Shown piece by piece: positions 36,523-47,477 of a DNA stretch of 64,000 bases. The notes under the pieces are model-generated. The model saw only the letters and a program-made list of their open reading frames with translations. It was not told the DNA's origin and made no database searches. The stretch spans positions 1,674,001 to 1,738,000 of the forward strand of contig JAQSEB010000008.1 in the NCBI GenBank assembly GCA_030063045.1, read 5' to 3'. Position numbers and translations under genes: made by a program. Within the stretch, counting starts at the first letter, position 1. Every line of letters starts with the position of its first letter. This DNA is from Pratylenchus scribneri. Its lineage: Eukaryota > Nematoda > Chromadorea > Rhabditida > Pratylenchidae.

Positions 36523-37713
36523 TCAAAGTCCTTTGTTGTAATAAACAATCTCCGGCGGGTCTCTGAGACTCTGTTGTTTGACTTTCTCCTGCAATTCCGG
36601 CTCCAATTTTGATAGAGGAATTGGGCTCATTTGTGGGAATATAGCACAGCAAAGTGGGGTCGAAATAAGCAGAATTAATCCGCAGAAGAGAGTTTGGAAA
36701 ATTGGAGAGAGCCAAGGTCGAGAATTGAACCAACGCTTCTTGAGCAATTGATTGACCACGAGAGGTGTTAAAACTGTAAAAATATTTTTTTAACCATTTA
36801 TATTAAAATAAATATTCTTACCCATATATGGTGCTGCCATCGAGATTCGACTGATTATTACTTGCGGAATTGCATGATTGGCCACAATTTTGCTCTTTCC
36901 CAATGGTGTTCCCATGTTATCCACAATCTCCACCCCATCAGTGAATTCCTTTTGGCGCATCATCGATACTAAAAAAAATTGAATTTAATTGAGGCTTATT
37001 TTAATTTATTACCATTTATGCAATTGGCGATGGCCACGGCAGCAAATGGAACAAGTCGACCATAAATGGGCGATCGCATTCTCTTAAAATATCAAATATC
37101 CGAAGTTGATAATAAATTTATTTACCTTTGTAATTGCATTCAAACTCAATGCTGCTGTCAATGCTCCACCAGTCGCGAGAACATAGGCCTGTGCCAGTTG
37201 ATCCTTGCTCACAGAATCACCCGAACGATTTGTGTAGTTGACGATCGCATTGAATGTCTGATTAACCCATTGCCAAAAAACAATTGATGGAGTCGTCTTG
37301 TAGAAGCTGAGCATCCCGCCAGTGATAATTGTGTTACAGGGAACTTGAGCGCTCATTCGACCAATTATGAGCATTTTTTCTCCGGTTGTTGGATGATAAG
37401 CAGAATCATAAAGTTGTTTGGCATTCCATAACTGGTCGACAGTCAAATCTGCTGGATATTTTCCTTTTCTAAAAGTATTTTTAATAAATATTTTTAATGG
37501 AATTGTCCTCTTTAACCTGTAATCCAGCACAATTTTTTGAGCTTGTTCCAATTCCGAATTATTGGCAAATAAATTCAAGGGGTTAACCACAGCAAAAAAA
37601 TGACGAGCACGGCCTTCGAAAGTTGACTGATCCCATCGGGGTTTCGATATATCTGGTTTCACTGGAAGTTTGCTAATTAATTTGTCGTTCTCATCATTTG
37701 GTTGTGAGGCCAT
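36523..37713 (-). CDS. Sideroflexin (SFXN1/3-like)
   Basis: Starts at 37713 ([20 protein letters not shown]) and ends at 36523 with YYNKGL. Recognisable blocks are [67 protein letters not shown] with [38 protein letters not shown] and EPELQEKV. An intron at about 37516-37471 must be removed to join the DYR block to KGKYPADLT. Sideroflexins are multi-pass inner mitochondrial membrane carriers; SFXN1 moves serine. The gene is followed 248 bp later by MPC2 and is divergent from CDK1. Confidence 0.92.
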
Positions 37714-38246
37714 CTTAAAAGAAATTAATTAAATATTCAACAATAAGTGGTCTGATCTAATTTGTTGGAACGGAAAGTGGACCTTGGACATTGATATGGG
37801 GACAAGGAACTGAACCTACCCTAAAGTGGGGAAGCGAGGCTTAAAGCAAAGGTGAAAAGGGAAAAAAAGAGAAAGCTTAAAAATAATATTGGACAAATTG
37901 TCATTTTGGGATTAAAAGTCATCTTGGATAATTTATTTTTGCGAAAAATTTTTGCTTTAAAATTTCCAATCAGCAATCGGCCTCGTTTTTTTTCGCGCAC
38001 TGCGCTGAAACTAAAAAGCTGTGAACATTGACACTTATTAGACCAGTCACCAGTGCCAGAATCTAATTCTTTTCCATTGAGTAAACTCGTTTCATTGATC
38101 AGTAAATTGCAATTAAAATTAAGTCATAATTTGGATAACTCATTTGTTTTTGACAAATCGAATCGCATATAGAGTCCATTTTAAAATATTCCATTATTCG
38201 AAAGTATAATTTACATTTAAAGGATATCTAAAATTTATCTATTGAA
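37714..38246. promoter_or_regulatory. Bidirectional upstream region of sideroflexin and CDK1 genes
   Basis: A 533-bp spacer between divergent start codons (37713 minus, 38247 plus). It must contain the promoters of the CDK1 gene and of the sideroflexin/MPC2 pair. A T/C-rich stretch with TCGCGCACTGCGCTGAAAC near 37994-38012 stands out as the only G/C-rich patch. Confidence 0.45.
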
Positions 38247-39516
38247 ATGTACAATAATAATGCAATGAGCGGTCGCGGCTTAGAAGATTTCACTAAAATT
38301 GACAAAATTGGAGAAGGTAATTTTGTTATTTTCCAACTAAAATGAGTAATATATACAAATTTAAGGCACATATGGAATCGTCTACAAAGGAATGGACAAG
38401 CGGACCAACAAATTCGTGGCCATGAAGAAGATCAGACTGGAGAGTGAAGATGAGGGCGTTCCATCAACGGCTATCCGCGAGATTTCGATGCTTCGAGAAT
38501 TGCGCCATCCAAACATTGTCAAACTGGAGGATGTCGTCATGCAGGAGAATCGACTCTACTTGATCTTTGAATTCATCCAAATGGATTTGAAACGCTTCAT
38601 GGACAGTTTGCCTGATGAGGGAATGGATAAGCCAATGCTCAAAAGTTTTCTGTATCAAATCTCGCAAGGAATGTGCTTCTGCCATCAACGCCGTGTGCTT
38701 CATCGTGATCTGAAACCTCAAGTAATAAATTATTGCATTATTAAATATTAAATTTAATTATCATTTTAGAATTTATTGGTCGACCCGGAGACAAAAACAA
38801 TAAAACTCGCTGATTTTGGATTGGCACGCGCCGTTGGAATTCCAATTCGGGCTTACACTCATGAGGTATTTTTATTTATTACCTATTTAATTGGCTAAAC
38901 ATTATTTAAGGTGGTCACTCTTTGGTACCGAGCACCTGAAGTTCTTTTGGGCGCTCATCGCTACTCAACAGGTTTGTTTTTCTCCATTTATAATTTATTG
39001 GATTTGGGTTTAAAGGTGTGGATATTTGGAGCATTGGCTGCATTTTTGCAGAAATGGCACGCAAAAAGCCCCTCTTCCAAGGTGACTCCGAAATTGACCA
39101 ACTCTTCCGCGTCTTTCGGTTGTTTTAATATATTAAATTATGCAAATATTAATCATTTTTAGTATTCTTGGTACTCCGAATGAACAAATGTGGGAAGGTG
39201 TCTCTCAATTGCCCGACTACAAGCCAACTTTCCCAAAATGGCACGATAACACGGTGACCGCAAAAATGGCCATGCATTTGGACGACAATGGGCTGGAATT
39301 ACTTTCGGTAAATTCAATGAATATTATTGACGAAAAGAATAATTTTTTAAGAAAATGTTCATCTACAACCCAACTGATCGAATTTCGGCCAAGCAAATTC
39401 TGCGCCATCCATATTTTGACGATTTGGACAAAAAGGAACTGCCGGCAAGCGATTATGATGGCACATTGGTTTTGCCATCACCAACCGGAGTCGATGAAAA
39501 CTCTTATCCATCTTAA
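38247..39516 (+). CDS. cdk-1: Cyclin-dependent kinase 1
   Basis: Seven exons, 38247-38316, 38366-38721, 38770-38865, 38911-38971, 39016-39118, 39163-39307 and 39352-39516, encode 331 residues. Kinase landmarks are all present: [12 protein letters not shown] glycine loop with the inhibitory T-Y pair, AMKK lysine, the PSTAIRE helix ([14 protein letters not shown]), HRDLKPQN catalytic loop, [20 protein letters not shown] with the T-loop threonine, [26 protein letters not shown] and the CDK1-type ending [16 protein letters not shown]1-style RAYTHEVVTLWYR and GDSEIDQLF together with DDNGLELLS favour CDK1 over CDK2. It drives entry into mitosis with B-type cyclins and a CKS subunit. Confidence 0.94.
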
Positions 39517-40044
39517 TGCGTCAATAAATTCCTCAATTCCATCTGTCCTTAAAATATATTTACACTGCCAATCCTTCATCTGTTTTTCTCGCATTATTTT
39601 GTTGCCGCATTTTTTATTGACCTTTTTTGAATTGAAATAAATAAAATAAATTCTTCCCATCTCATTTTGTTCGATTTATTTGAAATAAATAAATAAATAT
39701 AAAAACGACTAAATGACCCGTCCATTTTAATTGTAAAATAGTGATGAATAATAGTTTAATTTGATGGAGAATATAGGCTATTGAGCATTCTTAATAAGTT
39801 CATTTTTATGCGATTGTCATATGAATATGATAAATTGGGAACAATGAATTCAATAAAAATTATGTGGAATTGGGGATAATAGTCAATTCACAATTCATGG
39901 GTTCATTCTTCATTCATTGTTGTGTTGGCCAATAATGTTGAGGGTCGGGTGCCACCGATCCATTAGTCCATTCGCTCAAATTGTGCAAGTGAGAGGCGCT
40001 GGCCGAATGTTGACCCGAAAGTACGGAAACTTGCAGACTCAAAC
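39517..40044. other. Intergenic region between convergent genes
   Basis: About 530 bp containing the 3' ends of CDK1 (+) and PAX6 (-). AT-rich; no gene or repeat recognised. Confidence 0.4.
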
Positions 40045-43000
40045 CTAAAATGTTGCCTGATTATTACTGAATTCGGAAGCGTCCACCAAACCTGGCATTG
40101 CCGAAGCAACAGTTGGCGATGAGAATGCGGCGGCAGCTCTGGCCACTTGAGGAGGATGGCGAGCATATGGCTGAATTTGGAAATAATAAATGAACAAAAA
40201 ATATTGCAAACTTACATTGAAATCATATCTGCCTGTTTGGAACATGTTATACGCATTCAAATCTGGCATTTGCATGAAACTTAAATGCACAAAATGATAT
40301 AAATATTCGTCCAAAATATCTCACTATGGATCAATGTAGGCCATTTGTTGTGCTGCAGCTGCCCCAGGCAAACTTTGCATCAAAGTTGATGTGCCAGCCG
40401 TTGTCCCACCCAAGGAATTTGTGGCAGAATATGTTGAGACTGATGGGCCACCACCTCGAAGAGATCCATCGATGGAAGGGCCATTCGATCCCCTTTGGCC
40501 CACATTTCCTGATTGGGTTGATTGGCCACCATCTTGTTGGACACCCAATTGGAGAAGATCAGTGCCAGATTGGCCTGTGAAGGAATTAAGGACTGCATTA
40601 ATCATTGTTCCTTATAGGCATATTCATTTCTTTCAACTTCATTTTCCTTTAATTCATTTTCCTACTGTTACCATACCATCCCTCAAATCCCCTCATTCAT
40701 CAACAATATGTCGTCGTTGTCTCCAATTGGCTCCCCTTTTCTTGTTTTCTTTTGATTTTGCCGATGGCATTAATCTCCCACCCTTTCCCCTGTCCATTCC
40801 ACCGGGGGTTAATTAGCCAGTCACAGAATCGACGACGGGATTTTAAGGGGAAAATGGCCAAAAAGGGGAATAACGAGGGCTAATCCGGCAGAAAGAGGAG
40901 AATATTCTGCACAACAAATCAACATAAAAGCCCAAATTGCGCATACCAATTTAATGGAAAGAGGTATATTTGGGGGATAATTCGTGAATAAATTCACCCA
41001 ATAAAACTTGCCATTTTGTTGGCTGGGCATTCCTCCACTGGAGGAGGATGGTGAATTGGCCAGAATTGTTGATTGATGGTCCACATTTCCATTCATATTT
41101 AGCTTTGATTCGAATTGTTCTGGACCGGTGCCACCCAATCCGCCGACTGGCCTTGCCGATGTTCGAGAGGATGCGGATGAACCGGCCACTGAATTCGGCG
41201 TTCCGGATCCACCGCCACCATTCCCATTTAAGTCGGTCCCATTATTCCTTTGTTGGATGCCACCCGGCTGCAATCCCTGTTTGCGCATTTTCTCCTCCCT
41301 TCGATATTTGGCCCGTCGATTGCTGAACCAAACCTACAAAAAATCAAAAAATTAAAATGACATTTATTTGTGTAGAACTTGGACTCTGGCTTCAGGCAAA
41401 TGAATTTTAAGTGCCAATGCCTCCCTCGTGTACACATCCGGATAATGGGTTTTCTCAAATTCTACAAAAATTGTTTAAAATTGAATAATTCGCCCATTTA
41501 CCTTTTTCTAGGCTGTCAATTTGTTCCTGCGTGAATGAAGTTCTATTTCGTTGCAATTTGCGTTTCAATCGCATTCTGTCGGCACTGTCCGAATCATTCA
41601 ACGGAGTTTGGATTGCCGGATCACTGGGCGGCTTTTGATCGTCCTCTTCAAAAATGGGAATGGATTAATTACCATATTTTGGCATTTCCTCTTTTTCCGC
41701 TAATTCATTACTCACTTTGGCACCTTTAAAAGGCGATAAATTGCCGCCCCCACATAATAAATCCCCGAAAATTGGGAGGAAACCATCCAAATTGATTTAT
41801 GGGCCTTCCCCCCCCCCCCCCCCCCCCCCATTCATCCATCCATCTTTGTCCTTCCTTCCATTTCCAACCAGTCCATCCATCATCGTTGGGCCTTATCTCC
41901 TTCGGCGATCACCCGCCCTTCCAATGGAATTTTCCCCGGACACTGCGCCCTCCGATGTCCGATCTTCTTTCCCCGTAGGGCTGGGCATTTGGTGGGTTCC
42001 CGATTCTTCGGAGAAAATGAAAGAAGAAAAAGGAACAGGCGAAAAGGACAAATTGGTGAAATAGATGAATACAAAAAGAAGAAGATATATTGGAATTATC
42101 AAAAATGGCCATATTTGTCCAATGGGAATATTCTCCACATTTTTGGCGCAATTTTATATAGGAGAATTGGCTAACCAATTTTCAAATTGTTCCCTCCTCC
42201 TTTCTTCGTTTTTTGATGATGTTGATGGGAAGTTGGCACATTTTCATGGCCTTCATCGCCCATTTGTCCCCTTGGGGGAACAATGACCGGCTGCTGATGG
42301 GGTGAATGGATGGAATGAAGATGGAGGGAATTTGGATGGTCGAATTCGATGGCGGCGGACATCAATGATTGTTGGTTTGTTTGGCCATATTGTTGGACAT
42401 TGTGATGGTCCATTGGGGTTGGCATTAAATAGAGGGAATTTGGGAATATTTGTTGCTGCTGAAGATGATGATGATCCACCGGAGGTTGGTCCATTTCTAT
42501 TTTTTGCTGTTGGGGTCATCATTTTTGATCAAAATGAATGGTTTTGGCGGTGGATTGATGGCCGAAGGAAGGCTAATTGGATCAGCCAAAAAGGGGAAAA
42601 GGGGGAAATGGCACGGGCACCCCGCCCCCAAGCCTCAATTAAATTAAATCAAATTGCTGATCAAATTAGCCAAGCACTCTCTCCCTCCCTTCCTTCTTTC
42701 CTTCCGGAGGCCCTTCCATTGTACAAATTTGCCTCTCTATTATTTGATTAAGCGTCGCGGATTAGGTTAATCGGTTTTAATTCAATTAAATTTTGGTGTC
42801 CTCTTGGAGTACAAAAGGACGGCTAATTGGTCATATTTTTGCCATAAATGGTCAATCAAAGTGTGATTGAAGGGAATTGAAGAGGGGATAAAAATGTTAA
42901 CCAAAAATGTGTGGAGGAAGTTTGGATCCATTCCTCCTTAAAATGGAAATAATCAACTCCTCCTCCTCTTTCATTTTGGCTACAGTACTTTCGGGTTTTC

Positions 43001-46000
43001 ATCAGCACTGATTGCGGCGGCGGTTTTGGGTGGGTTGATGGGCGGCTGTCAATTAATCAACGGCCGGTGATCAGCCAGCCGAAAAACAAAAGAAGGAAAA
43101 GAACATTCACCCATTCCCCCTCCCTCCCATTTTTGGGTTGTGTTCGACAAGTAATTTTGGGCGAATGTGTTTTTGCGGAATCAGTGGTTTGTTTCTGCTC
43201 GAACGGATTGAGTTGATAATGAAATTAACGACGAAGAAGTAAATTGAAAGTGGCGGCCGCCCTCGGGCGATGGACTTTTTTGGAGGAGTGACATTTTTGG
43301 TTCAGATGGTTTTGTGGGCAAAAACAGCCACAAAAATTTATTGAAGACAAATCAACTGAGGAGGGGGAAGGGGACACCGGAACTGGCAGGGAATTTCGAT
43401 GTTCTTTTTGATGGAATTTTGTATTGAAATTTGAAAAATAAAAATGCCATTTTGTGGTTGAATTCAAATAATGTGGATTGCGTGATCCGCCAATAATGCA
43501 AAATATGTTGCCGATGAAATGCCCAAAAATGTGAAGGAACACACACCGAAGAAGAGGATGTGACCTCCTACGTGGCCGCCGAATGTCCTCGCCGGTGGAA
43601 GTCTTTTCTTCTTTTTGGACCGCCGTTGATGATTTCCCGCAGGGAAAGGCCAAAAGTTGATGACAACTTGATGGGAATATGAAGAAGAGGGGGATCAACC
43701 CCCGGGAATACACCCAAAAATGAATATGAATAATGGAATCGATGGGAATGGAAGATTGAATTTAAATGAAGGGATGAATGAATGGATGAGATGATTTTGT
43801 ACTCGACAATGCCATAAAATTGCCAAATTGGTTTACAAAAAGGACTCACCGATTGGTTCTTCCTTCTTTGCTGCAAAGAAGGCGTTGGCCTGTCCGGCCA
43901 ATTGGTCCATTGTGCCGGCTGAAACATTCGGAAAATTCATAGTACTCGGCAAAGAGGCACACCAAGCAGTGGAATATGGCCAATACCTTTTTATTTTTGA
44001 TATATTTTAATGATAATTTCAATGCCAATAATGCCTAATAAGAGTCCTTCCTATTCATCCTACTGTGCCCCCACTTTTGCCTAATCACCTGTCACCCTAT
44101 CAATCAAATATTGCCTCAATCTGCCTTTTTAAATTCAGCCATTTTTTCCTCTCCTAACGCCTTTTTACTTTTAAAATTATTAAAACATTTTTCCCCACAA
44201 TTATTAATGTCATGTTTCCCGTAATCCCAACTCTCGGCCCAAACAATTACCTACTTAGCCCTAGATTAGGACTAATAGATGTAATCAAAATCATTGAAAT
44301 ATTCGTGCAAAAATTCAGAATCCAAAAAGAAGTGAATAATATTGATTGATTCTTTGATTTGAATGCCATTTAATTTTGTTTGTCCCGAATTAATATTCCA
44401 TTCAATTATCCCTTCGATTCATAATATTGGTACATCATTTACCTCATACTTGTCCGGAAAATATCATTTTGCATTGCCATTTGGGTCATTGTTGTGCCAT
44501 TCCCATCCAAAAATGTTGCCCCAGTGCCATTGGAATTTGGTGTGTCTTTTTTTGATTGAATGCTTCGAAGCACTCGATTTATTGACGAAACACTGGGCAA
44601 CGTTTCTTCCGTGCAAATTTTGTCCGCTTTGAGTCGATCACGAATTTCCCACGCAAAAATGGACGGCGATATTTCCTTATAAACCTTTGGATGGAAGGGG
44701 AAAATATTCAAATTGAATGGAGAATGGAACAAACTTTGATTTTGTCGCAAACTTCCTTTGTGGCCACTCTCGGTTTAGAACTATAAATTAGAATGGAATT
44801 TTATGGTGCCAAATTGGCCTAATCAATTTACCCTCCAATGGCCCTTGGCTTTATTGTGCCCGATTCATAATAGCGAGTCAAAATTTTGGAAACACATCTG
44901 AAAATGATGCAAATTTCCAAATTAAAATAATAAAATTGAATGGAAAACAAACCCATTTGACACTTGCAATTGCCTGGAAATGTCGCATGGCCGCATATTA
45001 TCCTTGGCCAAATCCACAATTTTTTGTCGAATATGGTCTGGAAGTGGCCGACCATTGACGAACACACCGCCCAATTGATTGACGCCAGTGTGGCCTGAAT
45101 CCGCTGGGAAAAACAAAATTGGTAATTAAATTTTGGAATAATTTTGGCTGGAAATTTGTGCCATTTTTTGGGGAACTCGAAATTTGCGCAGGTATATTTT
45201 GAGTAAGGAATTTATGTACTTTCATTAGGGCATTATATGGTGGGATTTAGTGCTATGTCTAGGTTCAGATTTCGGAGCATATGAAATATGGAAATATTCG
45301 TTCGAAATATTTGTTCGAGCCAAGTCATCTACGCCAAAATTTGTCAGTGCCAACCAAGTTGGGCCATTTTACATTATTATTCAATTGGATGGGGTCAATG
45401 TCTTCAAGGAATTCTTGGAATTCTTTCGACTCTCTCATCAACCAAATCCAAGCAAATTAGTGCAGTCCAATTTACCCCATTATAAAATATAAATGTCTTT
45501 CCTTTATTGGGAAAATTGGCTTTTACAAAATTATTTGGTAATTTGAATACGAAATCGGCCAATTCATTCAATTAATTAATTAATGGGCACATTTAATAAA
45601 GGCTAAATTAAATTCATTCACAGATGTAATTCTTCTCATTCTTTTATTAAAATGATTTTGCCTTGGGGTTTATTCCATTTTAATTCTTTTTATGCCATTT
45701 TTGATTACCGTATTCCCTCTATTAGTTTTCCCCTCCCCTTTAGTAGAAGCTCTTCCACCTTAATAATAGACCTCTTTGGAGGATCTTTGAAAAATAGTAG
45801 CCTTATTAGGGCCACTAATAGAGAAAATACGGTGATTTAAAAATTCGCAAATAAATATGCCGATGAAAGATATAAGATAATTTAATTTTAGTTAACTTCA
45901 ATTAAAATGCAAAATATATATGTGTGTATGGCTTATTATATTAATCAAAAAGGATATCAATTTTATGACCAATTGCTTATTAATTTATGCCAAATAATTC

Positions 46001-47477
46001 CATGGACATAAATAAATCCACCTTTTTTGATTTGTCCAAATATGATGGATTCTATTATATTCTTTTTGATGCTAATAATGATAAATGTTAAATTCCAACA
46101 ATTCAAAAATTACAATCGAAATTTAAATGGAATTTGATGGATCCGAATTCTACTAGGGCTGTCATTTTTATCCAATCCATCATATTCCCATTCCCCCATT
46201 CCTCCCATTTCCAATCATCATCCATTACCGTAATCCAATTTTCCCTTGCCTAAATGTTGCTGCGCGGATGGCTGGTTGAAGGGAGGGAAAGGGGTATTTG
46301 CCACCCTGAAAAAAGCCGTTTTCGGGCGATTGCCGACAATTTCCCAGTCAAAAAAATTTGATAGCCCCTCACATTCCCCCATCATCATTTTTGCCTTTTT
46401 AGGGGGTGAAGGCCGATTCAAAGTGGGGGAATCCAAAATCGTCGTCAAATCGCCCATAAATGGATGGGCAAATTGGGTGGTGGAAAGGGGGGGGGGTGGT
46501 GGATGCGCAACCGGGCAATCCCATCAATATTGGAGGGCGACTGTCATTTTGACGAGCATTTCTTCGGCCCTCCCAAAAAGTTGTTCCTTCAAAAAAAGCC
46601 ATTCATCCCATCAAAAAAATGCGGCGCCCATTTTGTTCCTCAAATATTCCCATAAAATGGGTTTCTTTCTTTATCGTCGCCATATTTCCGTTTTACCTTT
46701 TCCATCCCATTGTTCCCTGGGGGCACATCCACCTAATCTCCCTTCCTTTTCTTTCAATTCCTGTCTATCCATCAATCCTCCCCCCCCCCCCCCCATTGAC
46801 CATTTATTCTCGCATAAATTAATTTTAATTTTTTTGCCACCAAATTCCTTTGGGAATTTTGCGCACCAGTCAATGAAAGGATGAAGCCCCCCTCCCAATT
46901 TTACCTCTTGAGCCGGGTGAAGGATGGCAAATGTGATGATGATTTTGTTGTGTTTGGGAATCCACACAATTTTGTTCCCTTTTCAACAATTCCATGTCCA
47001 TTCCATTCACAACTGGACCCGGATAATTTTGAAGGAATTGAAGGGAATGATGGGCCGCTTGGGTGTCTTGGAGCAAAGCCGGATGAAGCATTGGGGCCAA
47101 TGAAGAAGATGACGAAGATTGGGGGTGTGGTTGTTTTTGTTGTGATTGATGGTTTTGGTTGGGATTATTTTGGCTACAGATTCCTGCAAAATTGGATGGA
47201 TATTAGTTCCAAATTTGGAAATTAGGGGGGATGTCCTTTGACTTGCCAATGTCAAGGAAGGATGCGGCCGAATCGAATCCAAATCGGCCAACGGATGTGA
47301 CCGGCTGAATGTCAATATTCAGGGAAAGATGGCCAAATGGGGTGGAATATTGTTGGGGACAATATTTGGGCAAAGATGAAGAAGATTGGACAAATTGAAG
47401 TTGTTGGACAATGTTGGTGGTGGATATTGAAGAGGATGAAGAGATTATTGGGGATGAATTGTTGTTATCCCCTTCAG
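40045..47477 (-). CDS. vab-3: PAX6 / VAB-3 transcription factor (paired box plus homeodomain)
   Basis: Exons in transcript order, all in matching phase: 47477-47247, 47183-46905, 45103-44953, 44897-44832, 44780-44735, 44684-44450, 43918-43850, 41645-41502, 41461-41379, 41333-41012, 40574-40325, 40279-40216 and 40170-40045. The paired domain reads [51 protein letters not shown] and [20 protein letters not shown]. The homeodomain reads [38 protein letters not shown] and [15 protein letters not shown], a PAX6 signature. The tail is Gly/Ser/Gln-rich. Introns 47246-47184 and 41011-40575 are GC-AG. Two Gln/Ser-rich exons upstream of the paired box are joined by phase and donor quality. The true start exon was not found. 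It controls head, eye and neural patterning. Confidence 0.92.
40698..40945 (+). repeat. Inverted duplication, copy A (in a PAX6 intron)
   Basis: About 250 bp that reappear in reverse complement at 51418-51670 with only scattered differences. Shared blocks include CATCAACAATATGTCGTCGT, TTGATTTTGCCGATGGCATT, GAATAACGAGGGCTAATCCG and CAACATAAAAGCCCAAATTG. It lies in the GC-AG intron 41011-40575. Confidence 0.88.
41808..41829 (+). repeat. Poly-C run of 22 bases
   Basis: The longest of several C or G homopolymers in the PAX6 region. It lies in the intron between the 43918-43850 exon and the homeodomain exon, so it is a G run on the transcribed strand. It can form a G-quadruplex or i-motif and is also a typical site of length error in assemblies. 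Confidence 0.95.
42176..42494 (-). CDS. vab-3: Candidate alternative first exon of PAX6 (paired-less isoform)
   Basis: An open frame begins with ATG at 42494 ([20 protein letters not shown]). It runs 106 codons of Gln/His/Pro-rich sequence, including [20 protein letters not shown], and ends in phase 1 at a good donor (GTTAGC, starting at 42175). That phase matches the acceptor of the homeodomain exon at 41645, giving [15 protein letters not shown]. It sits inside the large intron between the paired-box part and the homeobox. In C. elegans the same locus uses an internal promoter for the paired-less MAB-18 form, so this is proposed as the equivalent. Expression evidence is needed. Confidence 0.5.
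44020..44277 (+). repeat. Dispersed repeat family R1, copy 5 (in a PAX6 intron)
   Basis: Opens TCAATGCCAATAATGCCTAA, then ATCCTACTGTGCCCCCACTT, CCTATCAATCAAATATTGCC and CAATCTGCCTTTTTAAATTC. It ends CCCTAGATTAGGACTAATAG. It lies in PAX6 intron 44449-43919, antisense to the gene. Confidence 0.78.
45703..45837. mobile_element. 127-bp MITE with 20-bp inverted ends and GATT duplication
   Basis: Element body 45707-45833. The left end is ACCGTATTCCCTCTATTAGT; the right end in reverse complement is ACCGTATTTTCTCTATTAGT (18 of 20 match). The 4-mer GATT flanks both sides (45703-45706 and 45834-45837). No coding capacity. It lies in the PAX6 intron just upstream of the first paired-box exon. The superfamily is not assigned; a 4-bp duplication with these ends is not one I recognise. 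Confidence 0.85.
46780..46794 (+). repeat. Poly-C run of 15 bases
   Basis: A C homopolymer in the large PAX6 intron between the upstream Gln-rich exons and the paired box, near a G run of nine at 46488-46496. Part of the cluster of C/G tracts described for 41.8-54.3 kb. Confidence 0.95.

Noticed and set aside
40321..40328. In-frame TAG after the exon at 40574-40325 as the PAX6 stop
   Set aside because: The TA then GTGAG forms a donor whose use continues in phase into two further exons ending at 40045. It could still be a stop in an intron-retaining isoform.
46246..46884. Plus-strand 212-codon open frame
   Set aside because: Low-complexity, no domain or splice-supported neighbour. It runs antisense to the PAX6 transcription unit and spans homopolymer runs.
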